A stretch of 5,040 nucleotides of DNA from Campylobacteraceae bacterium (GTDB lineage Bacteria; Campylobacterota; Campylobacteria; Campylobacterales; Sulfurovaceae). How positions within the stretch are numbered: position 1 is the first letter of the stretch; each line of letters begins with the position of its first letter. Under the pieces are notes generated by a model that ran no database searches, was not told where the DNA came from, and saw only the letters and a program-made list of their open reading frames with translations. Location: positions 1 to 5,040 of the forward strand of contig JAMOSL010000181.1 in NCBI GenBank assembly GCA_027063105.1, written 5' to 3'. Shown one piece after another: positions 1-5,040 of the stretch. The position numbers and the translations under genes were made by a program.

Positions 1-733
1 TAATACCTGCACTTCTTGGAAATACTCTATTTTCTCCACGATTATAAAATAAAACTATATCATTTTCATCGACATAAGTTAAATCTACAGGCATAAATTG
101 AAGCATTAAATTTAATTGATCTTCTAGTAAATATCCCTCATTTAATCTTATTCTTCCATCTAGGGAAAAAGGTAATTTTCTTTTTTTAGTATCTTGACTT
201 GGATGAATATATTCTGGAGTATCAACTGCTGGATATGGTGTTGGTGGTGTATCAAACATCCATCCAATTTCCTCTTCTCCTACTCTCATCTCTTTCCAAT
301 CATCTTCGCTTAACATCCCTATTGCATTTGGTAAAAGTCTCATCTCTTCAACCTGAATCAGATGTTGTATAGTTGAAAAACATCTTTGCAAAAGCTCAGT
401 AATAGCTAGAAAATTATTCTCTTTTATAGCTTTTTTAATTTCTCTAATATCATCTCTAATATTATCATGCATAGCCCACATATTTTGACTTGGGCTTGTC
501 CAACCATAAGTTTCAAGATATGGAAACAGTTGATTCTCTTTTCGTGCATAATGCTTTTCTATTAAACAAAGTTGCTCAAAAAATATCAGAAATTGTTCAA
601 AATTATCTTTTATATTAAGATTATTTATATTCTCTATAATATCTTTAATTAAAAGATTTTCTTTTATATAAACTGAAACTGGATGTCCTTCTGGTAAATC
701 AGAAGCATTATTGGTTGTTAAAAATTCACTCAT
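1..733 (-). CDS. Hemerythrin-like / PAS domain protein (DUF438-associated family, COG2461-like), partial at 3' end
   Basis: The frame opens with ATG at 733 and stays open for 244 codons to the left edge, so the C-terminus is outside the window. Residues about 13-160 form a helical hemerythrin-like domain: 'LPEGHPV' (13-19, H17), 'IEKHYARKENQLFPYLE' (58-74, H61 and E66), 'MWAMHD' (85-90, H89) and 'IQHLIQVEEMRLLP' (122-135, H124, E129, E130). These are candidate ligands for a diiron site. A proline-rich linker (about 161-190) leads to the start of a PAS_10-type domain (about 198-244: 'EGYLLEDQLNLML', 'PVDLTYVDEND', 'RVFPRS'). This architecture is typical of uncharacterised cytosolic proteins thought to sense oxygen, NO or redox state. 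The usual N-terminal DUF438 helical domain is absent: the protein begins only 12 residues before the LPxGHP motif, and an in-frame stop at 755-757 together with a good ribosome binding site supports this start. It follows pnp after 16 bases. Domain assignment is confident; the sensing role is inferred. Confidence 0.86.
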   Translation of the reverse strand, partial: MSEFLTTNNASDLPEGHPVSVYIKENLLIKDIIENINNLNIKDNFEQFLIFFEQLCLIEKHYARKENQLFPYLETYGWTSPSQNMWAMHDNIRDDIREIKKAIKENNFLAITELLQRCFSTIQHLIQVEEMRLLPNAIGMLSEDDWKEMRVGEEEIGWMFDTPPTPYPAVDTPEYIHPSQDTKKRKLPFSLDGRIRLNEGYLLEDQLNLMLQFMPVDLTYVDENDIVLFYNRGENRVFPRSAGI

Positions 734-738
734 TCTTT

Positions 739-743
739 TCCTT
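739..743 (-). promoter_or_regulatory. Ribosome binding site of the hemerythrin/PAS gene
   Basis: On the minus strand this reads AAGGA, followed by a 5-base spacer (AAAGA) and the ATG at 733. It is the clearest Shine-Dalgarno match in the window and lies entirely in the 16-base gap after pnp. Together with the in-frame stop at 755-757 it fixes the start of the downstream gene and argues against a longer N-terminus. Confidence 0.75.
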
Positions 744-749
744 ACTTTT

Positions 750-2888
750 TTAATTTAAATATTCAGGAGTAGCAAGTCCTACTTTTTTACCATTTTGTTC
801 CATCACAATTACAGCTATGCTATCACCCTCTTTAAATTTATCAGAAAGATTATGTATTCTAGTTTTTGAAACTTTTGATATATGAAGAAGTGCATCAAAT
901 CCATCAGGCATTTCTACGAACATTCCAAAATCTACAATTTTTTTAATTTTACCTTGATATAATTTGTTTTTTTCATAAATAGTTTGTTTTTTAACTGGTG
1001 TATCTGCTATATTTTGAATATGTGCTTTAGCATTAATAACTTTTTCTTTATCATCACCAACTAATTTAACACCACCTTTATCACGGTCAATATCAATACT
1101 AACATCAAACATCTCTATAATCTCTCTAATAGTAGCTCCAGCTTTCCCTATAATATCAACAACTTTACTTGGGTTAATTGTAAATAGTTCTGTACTCGGT
1201 AGTGCTTCACTTGGAACAGTATTTTTTTCTGCCTCTTCCATTAAATTTAGGATATGATTTTTACCCTTATTTGCTTCTGATAATGCCTCTTTTAATAGAC
1301 CTAAATCAACACCACCTAATTTAATGTCCATTTGAAGAGCTGTTATACCATCTCTTGTTCCAGTAACTTTAAAATCCATATCTCCATCATGGTCTTCTAA
1401 TCCCATAATATCTGTTAATATTGCATGATTAGTTCCATCAGATACTAGACCCATTGCTATACCTGCAACTAAATCTACAACTGCTATATCTGCTGATCTA
1501 AGAGCTAATGAACCTCCACAAACTGTTGCCATGGACGATGAACCATTACTTTCTAAAATTTCAGATACTAATCTAATTGTTCCATCATAATTTAAATCAA
1601 TAGATGGTTCTAATGCTCTCTTTGCTAAGTTTCCATGACCTAACTCTCTTCTACCTGGAGCTCCATTAAACTTTGCCTCTCCAACACTAAACCCAGGAAA
1701 ATTATAATGAACCATAAAACTTTCTGATTTACTATCTTTACTTGTAATCAAGTCATAAAATTGAGCGTCTTTACTATCACCTAAAGTGGCTACCACTAAT
1801 GCTTGAGTCTCACCTCTTGTAAATAGACATGAACCATGAACACTTGGAAGTAAACTAGTTTCTATACTTATTGGACGAACTTCATCTAATTTTCTTCCAT
1901 CAGCTCTAATATTATCATTTAAAATCATATCACGAACAACACTCTTTTTATAAGCTTCAACAACTTTTTTTGCTATATCTTCATCTACTTCAACTTCATA
2001 AGATGCTAAAATCTCTTTTCTAACTCTTTTTAATGCATTACTTCTTTCACTTTTTGCCATCTCATTTACAGCTTGTGTTATTTCTGTAGAGAAGTTATTA
2101 GAGATGAAGTCATAAAGTTCAGTATCTATTTTTTCCTCTTTTAAATCTAATTCTAAAGGTTCTCTAACTAAAGGTGCAAATGCTTCATCATATGAAAGAG
2201 TAGCTTCATTAATAGCTTCTCTTGCTACAGATATAAGCTCAATTAATTCATCTTCTGCTATTGCATTACAATCTTGACTTTCTGACATATCAACATCATC
2301 AATTTTTTTAGATGCTAAACTTCTCATTTCTATCATAAGTAAATCTTTATGAGTTCCTACGATATATAAATCTAGTGTACTTTTATCTAAAGAATTTAAA
2401 GATGGATTAATTAAAATTTCATTGTCTACTTTTGCAACTCTAACTGCTGAAATATTTTGAGATACAGGGATATCAGATACAAATAAAGCTGCATTTGCCG
2501 AATTTAAAGCTGCTAATTGCATATCAACTTGACTATCACTACTTACAACTAGTATTGTTACAACAACTGGATAATGAAAACCTTTAGGAAAAAGTGGTCT
2601 AATAGAACGGTCTACAATTCTTGAAGTTAGAGTCTCAAAATCACTAGGTTTTCCCTCTCTTTTCATAAATCCTCCAGGGATTTTACCAGCAGAGTACGAT
2701 TTTTCTATATATTGTACAGTTAAAGGTAAGAAATCCTCATCAACAGGTTTCTCATCAATAGCAATAGCTGTAATTAAAACTGCCTTGCCAATTTTGTACA
2801 TAACTGCACCACTTGATTGTTTTGCAATTTTGTTAAAAATATACTTTTCTTCTAAATTATTCTTATTTAATTCTATTATTGTTTCCAT
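750..2888 (-). CDS. pnp: Polyribonucleotide nucleotidyltransferase (polynucleotide phosphorylase, PNPase)
   Basis: PNPase is a homotrimeric cytoplasmic 3'-5' exoribonuclease that uses phosphate to release nucleoside diphosphates; the reverse reaction adds 3' tails. At 712 residues it is full length (the E. coli enzyme is about 711). Domain order is complete: first RNase PH-like core about 13-145, including 'GGFMKREGKPSDFETLTSR' (72-90) and 'RSIRPLFPKGF' (94-104); helical linker domain about 150-315; second, catalytic RNase PH core about 325-545; KH domain about 566-625 with GKAG (581-584); and S1 domain about 643-710. Catalytic-core residues are present: R413-R414 in 'GAPGRRELGHG', S450-S452 in 'SNGSSSMAT', and D499, D505 and K507 around 'EDHDGDMDFK', matching the phosphate- and metal-binding sites known from E. 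coli. No C-terminal extension follows the S1 domain. The start is the first ATG after an in-frame stop at 2904-2906. No long leader is present between it and the preceding gene, so the RNase III hairpin autoregulation known for E. coli pnp is not evident here. Confidence 0.99.
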   Translation of the reverse strand: METIIELNKNNLEEKYIFNKIAKQSSGAVMYKIGKAVLITAIAIDEKPVDEDFLPLTVQYIEKSYSAGKIPGGFMKREGKPSDFETLTSRIVDRSIRPLFPKGFHYPVVVTILVVSSDSQVDMQLAALNSANAALFVSDIPVSQNISAVRVAKVDNEILINPSLNSLDKSTLDLYIVGTHKDLLMIEMRSLASKKIDDVDMSESQDCNAIAEDELIELISVAREAINEATLSYDEAFAPLVREPLELDLKEEKIDTELYDFISNNFSTEITQAVNEMAKSERSNALKRVRKEILASYEVEVDEDIAKKVVEAYKKSVVRDMILNDNIRADGRKLDEVRPISIETSLLPSVHGSCLFTRGETQALVVATLGDSKDAQFYDLITSKDSKSESFMVHYNFPGFSVGEAKFNGAPGRRELGHGNLAKRALEPSIDLNYDGTIRLVSEILESNGSSSMATVCGGSLALRSADIAVVDLVAGIAMGLVSDGTNHAILTDIMGLEDHDGDMDFKVTGTRDGITALQMDIKLGGVDLGLLKEALSEANKGKNHILNLMEEAEKNTVPSEALPSTELFTINPSKVVDIIGKAGATIREIIEMFDVSIDIDRDKGGVKLVGDDKEKVINAKAHIQNIADTPVKKQTIYEKNKLYQGKIKKIVDFGMFVEMPDGFDALLHISKVSKTRIHNLSDKFKEGDSIAVIVMEQNGKKVGLATPEYLN

Positions 2889-2895
2889 AAAATTC

Positions 2896-3591
2896 TTATT
2901 CCTTTATATGTTTGTGGTCTTCTAAAATCCCACTATCTTCTATAATTTTTTCTACTGTATTAAAATCTAACTCTTTCGAGTTTTTATAATAATAGTCTAT
3001 AGATATATAATTATCTATCTGATGAGGACAAAATACACCATCACAAAGAGTTAAAAGATTTGGGTATATAGATTTATCAAGTATAGGAACAGCTACATAT
3101 AGACTTCTAACATCCAACTCAATCATAGATTTTAAAGCTACCATCATAGTAAGTCCACTCTCAATGCACTCATCAACTAAAATTACATTTTTACCTTGAA
3201 GAGGCTCTAATGGAATACCTTTCCTATAACGATAAATATGTTTTAATACCTTATCTTCATATTGATGATATGCTTGGCTATATATATAATCTTTGTCTAT
3301 TCCAAAAGCTTCTATATATGGCTTATGAATAACCATCTCTTCTGTCTCACTAATAATAGCTATTGCAAGTTCAGGATTATTAGGAGCTAATATCTCTTCT
3401 GTAAGTAAAATATTCATTTTAACTTTAAGTTCTTTAGATAAATGATATGCTAAATATGTACCTGCTTTACTAATAGCTATAATAATTGTATTATCTAAAT
3501 CTTTTTTATCAATATTTACAAAAGGAAGAAGTTTTCTAAATGAGTCTTCTCTGTCCTCAAAAAGAGCTGTATCAACTATCTTATCTTTCAT
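2896..3591 (-). CDS. COG1926-type predicted phosphoribosyltransferase
   Basis: This 231-residue soluble protein has the type I phosphoribosyltransferase fold; members bind PRPP and transfer ribose-5-phosphate to a base, but the substrate of this subgroup is not established. An N-terminal 'FEDREDSFRKL' (residues 11-21) resembles the 'F.DR.eAgr.L' opening of COG1926 proteins. The segment 'APNNPELAIAIISE' (69-82) matches the family's 'APgNPELAigav.e' signature. Residues 136-149 (VILVDECIESGLTM) form the PRPP-binding loop, with the acidic pair D140-E141. There is no signal peptide or membrane segment. The loop reads CIESG where many relatives have G(I/V)ATG, and the usual PRGG turn is replaced by SKAG (41-44), so catalytic activity is uncertain. 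The start is fixed by an in-frame TAA immediately upstream of the ATG at 3591. The gene lies between lptD (9-base gap) and pnp (7-base gap), consistent with co-transcription. It is not recognisable as hpt, apt, gpt or pyrE. Confidence 0.85.
   Translation of the reverse strand: MKDKIVDTALFEDREDSFRKLLPFVNIDKKDLDNTIIIAISKAGTYLAYHLSKELKVKMNILLTEEILAPNNPELAIAIISETEEMVIHKPYIEAFGIDKDYIYSQAYHQYEDKVLKHIYRYRKGIPLEPLQGKNVILVDECIESGLTMMVALKSMIELDVRSLYVAVPILDKSIYPNLLTLCDGVFCPHQIDNYISIDYYYKNSKELDFNTVEKIIEDSGILEDHKHIKE
2900..2905 (-). promoter_or_regulatory. Probable ribosome binding site of pnp
   Basis: On the minus strand this reads AAAGGA and overlaps the last codons of the phosphoribosyltransferase gene, just before its TAA (2896-2898). 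The distance to the pnp ATG at 2888 is 11 bases, slightly long. A weaker AAGAAT lies closer, at 2892-2897. The overlap with the upstream stop codon suggests translational coupling of the two genes. Confidence 0.55.
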
Positions 3592-3600
3592 TTATAATCT

Positions 3601-5040
3601 TTATTCATCACTATCTTCTGAAGACATTGCTACACCACCAAAAGGTAAGAAATTAAGTTGAAAGCCTACAATATTCTCTTCTATGGATTTAGAACCATCT
3701 TTTGTTTGCATTGGTCGAATTTCTTGTTTCATACCCATAGATAAATTCCAACAATCTCTATCATAAGTAAATCCTGCACGATATTGAGATTGTAACTCTT
3801 CATCTTTTTCATCATGATCTATATCATAAGTCATCCCAACTTCAAATCTTAATTTATCTGTTAATGCATAACCCAAATCTAATTTTAACTCATTTGTTTT
3901 ATCATAAGTTTTAACTTCTTCATCTTCGTCCCAAGAGTAAACTCTCTCAAACGAGTGAGATATTCCAACACCATAACCATCTCCACCCCAATTAATACGA
4001 CTTGACATCTCTCCAACTTTATTAAATTCATGTGAATATATAAGTAAATTATAAAACTTCCAATTTGCTATATTATATTCCATTTCATTAGATAAATTAC
4101 CCAAATTATATTCATCTTGTTCAGGTAAATAAGACTGTATAAACCTTTGGTAAAAAATTATGTTTCCACCTTCATCATAAAAATATTGACTTAATCTAAA
4201 TGACAAATCTTCTTCTTCAAAACCAGGAGAATATAATTTTTTTTGTTCATCATTAAGTTCTTCAAATTTATCAAAATATGTATCATCATTACTAGGTAAA
4301 CTATATGTTAAAGATGGTTGTAAGACATGTACAAAACTATCATATCTTTTAGTCAAATCTGTAAATGCTTTAACTCTAGTGATTCCATTAAAATAATTAT
4401 AATCATCTATATCTAAAGTCTTATTGTCATACATAGCTTTTTTATAATAAATATCTTCTTTTAATGACAAAGATAAAAAGTCATTAAATATAGAAGTTGT
4501 ATATTCAATAGGTGCATAGAATTCACCTAATTGCAAAGTCATACCCTCTTCTCTTGTATAATTATTTGCTGTAAAATCTAAACTATATGTTAAATTATTA
4601 GAAAATACGGTTTGTAAATATTTATGAAGTTGAATTGTAGGTAATATTTGCATGGTAGCGTTATTTTCTATTTGAGTAGTATCTATAAAATATTTACCAT
4701 AAGCACCTACAAAATAATCATCATCATTTACAAAATAATTTAATTTAGATTCCATAAAAGTTGACATACCAAAATGATACATTGGTCTTTTTTGTAAATA
4801 TAAGTAATCTATATCATTTAATAGTGCTACATCTACATATAAACCATCTGTAAATTTCATCTCTTCGTTAAATAATCTTCCCATTATATTTGTTGAATTA
4901 TATAACATTTCAAATCCATAATGTTCATTATTCTCTAAATTATACTCATCTACAAAACTATCTTTATCTTGAAAATATCCACCTCGAATAGCTCCACTAG
5001 AGTATGGAGAATCTGCAAAACGAAAAGTTCCATATAGACC
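3601..5040 (-). CDS. lptD: LPS-assembly outer-membrane protein LptD, C-terminal part (5' end outside window)
   Basis: LptD is the outer-membrane beta-barrel that, with the lipoprotein LptE, inserts lipopolysaccharide or lipooligosaccharide into the outer leaflet. The frame is open from the window edge at 5040 to the TAA at 3601-3603 (479 visible codons). The ATG at 4908 is therefore internal, and the signal peptide and N-terminal periplasmic jelly-roll domain are missing from view (roughly 200 or more residues, judged from family length). The visible part starts with the family-typical stretch around 'FADSPYSSGAIRGGYF' (residues 7-22) followed by an 'ENNEHYGFE' segment. It then alternates aromatic and polar residues like barrel strands, with acidic loops (for example 'WDEDEEVKTYD'), and ends in a 'DCWNLSMG' strand, the 'LNFLPFGG' terminal strand and a short acidic tail. 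Only one cysteine is visible (codon 3751-3753). It is the first visible gene of the block, 9 bases before the phosphoribosyltransferase gene. Family assignment is confident; the species lineage is inferred. Confidence 0.87.
   Translation of the reverse strand, partial: GLYGTFRFADSPYSSGAIRGGYFQDKDSFVDEYNLENNEHYGFEMLYNSTNIMGRLFNEEMKFTDGLYVDVALLNDIDYLYLQKRPMYHFGMSTFMESKLNYFVNDDDYFVGAYGKYFIDTTQIENNATMQILPTIQLHKYLQTVFSNNLTYSLDFTANNYTREEGMTLQLGEFYAPIEYTTSIFNDFLSLSLKEDIYYKKAMYDNKTLDIDDYNYFNGITRVKAFTDLTKRYDSFVHVLQPSLTYSLPSNDDTYFDKFEELNDEQKKLYSPGFEEEDLSFRLSQYFYDEGGNIIFYQRFIQSYLPEQDEYNLGNLSNEMEYNIANWKFYNLLIYSHEFNKVGEMSSRINWGGDGYGVGISHSFERVYSWDEDEEVKTYDKTNELKLDLGYALTDKLRFEVGMTYDIDHDEKDEELQSQYRAGFTYDRDCWNLSMGMKQEIRPMQTKDGSKSIEENIVGFQLNFLPFGGVAMSSEDSDE

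Larger units (their letters stand above)
1..5040 (-). other. Putative operon: lptD - phosphoribosyltransferase - pnp - hemerythrin/PAS gene
   Basis: Four consecutive genes share the minus strand with gaps of 9 bases (3592-3600), 7 bases (2889-2895) and 16 bases (734-749). None of these gaps can hold a rho-independent terminator or a complete promoter, and no non-coding stretch in the window exceeds 16 bases. Co-transcription is inferred from spacing alone. The operon's promoter must lie beyond 5040 and its terminator beyond position 1, unless there are promoters inside coding sequence, which cannot be judged by eye in DNA this AT-rich. Confidence 0.7.

Noticed and set aside
734..749. Terminator or promoter between pnp and the hemerythrin/PAS gene
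   Set aside because: The gap is only 16 bases, shows no inverted repeat, and is mostly taken up by the ribosome binding site.
938..944. Run of seven T (A7 on the coding strand) in pnp, with another at 1965-1971, as programmed frameshift sites
   Set aside because: Both runs encode normal lysine-rich parts of PNPase, the frame continues with intact domains, and no stimulatory structure or alternative product is apparent.
3275..3295. TATATATAAT-like stretch as a possible promoter
   Set aside because: It lies inside the phosphoribosyltransferase coding sequence, such strings arise by chance in DNA this AT-rich, and no convincing partner element is visible.
4906..4908. ATG as the start of the 3601-4908 reading frame
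   Set aside because: The frame continues without a stop to 5040 and the extra 44 residues carry the LptD-typical 'ADSPYSSGA' region, so this methionine is internal.
1..5040. Plus-strand genes, RNA genes, CRISPR arrays or mobile elements
   Set aside because: The minus-strand genes cover almost every base, no direct-repeat array or terminal inverted repeat was seen, and no tRNA or rRNA-like sequence was recognised.

Overview
The window is a very AT-rich (roughly 30% G+C by eye) piece of a bacterial chromosome. Every recognisable gene is on the minus strand, so transcription runs from position 5040 towards position 1. An LptD barrel shows a Gram-negative (diderm) cell. The low G+C and the protein wording (for example the LptD 'ADSPYSSGA' stretch and the PNPase N-terminus) point to Campylobacterota, most likely an Arcobacter-like lineage. 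That placement is inference from remembered family sequences, not from a search.

Layout in transcription order: (1) 5040-3601, the C-terminal part of the outer-membrane LPS-assembly protein LptD, whose 5' end lies outside the window; (2) 3591-2896, a COG1926-type predicted phosphoribosyltransferase; (3) 2888-750, a complete polynucleotide phosphorylase (pnp); (4) 733-1, the N-terminal 244 residues of a hemerythrin-like plus PAS protein of the DUF438-associated family, running off the left edge. The gaps between genes are 9, 7 and 16 bases, and none has room for a promoter or terminator. The four genes therefore look like one co-transcribed, probably translationally coupled block that continues in both directions.

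Functionally the block is mixed. LptD inserts LPS/LOS into the outer leaflet, PNPase degrades RNA by phosphorolysis and yields nucleoside diphosphates, the phosphoribosyltransferase-like protein probably acts on a nucleobase/PRPP-type substrate or regulates through that fold, and the hemerythrin/PAS protein is probably an iron-based sensor of oxygen, NO or redox state. No shared pathway can be read from the sequence. The window looks like a housekeeping operon, and I found no mobile element, CRISPR array, RNA gene, long repeat or evident new system. The points worth a second look are small: the sensor gene at the end of the block and its apparent lack of an N-terminal DUF438 domain, the altered PRPP loop of the phosphoribosyltransferase, and the single C-terminal cysteine of LptD.
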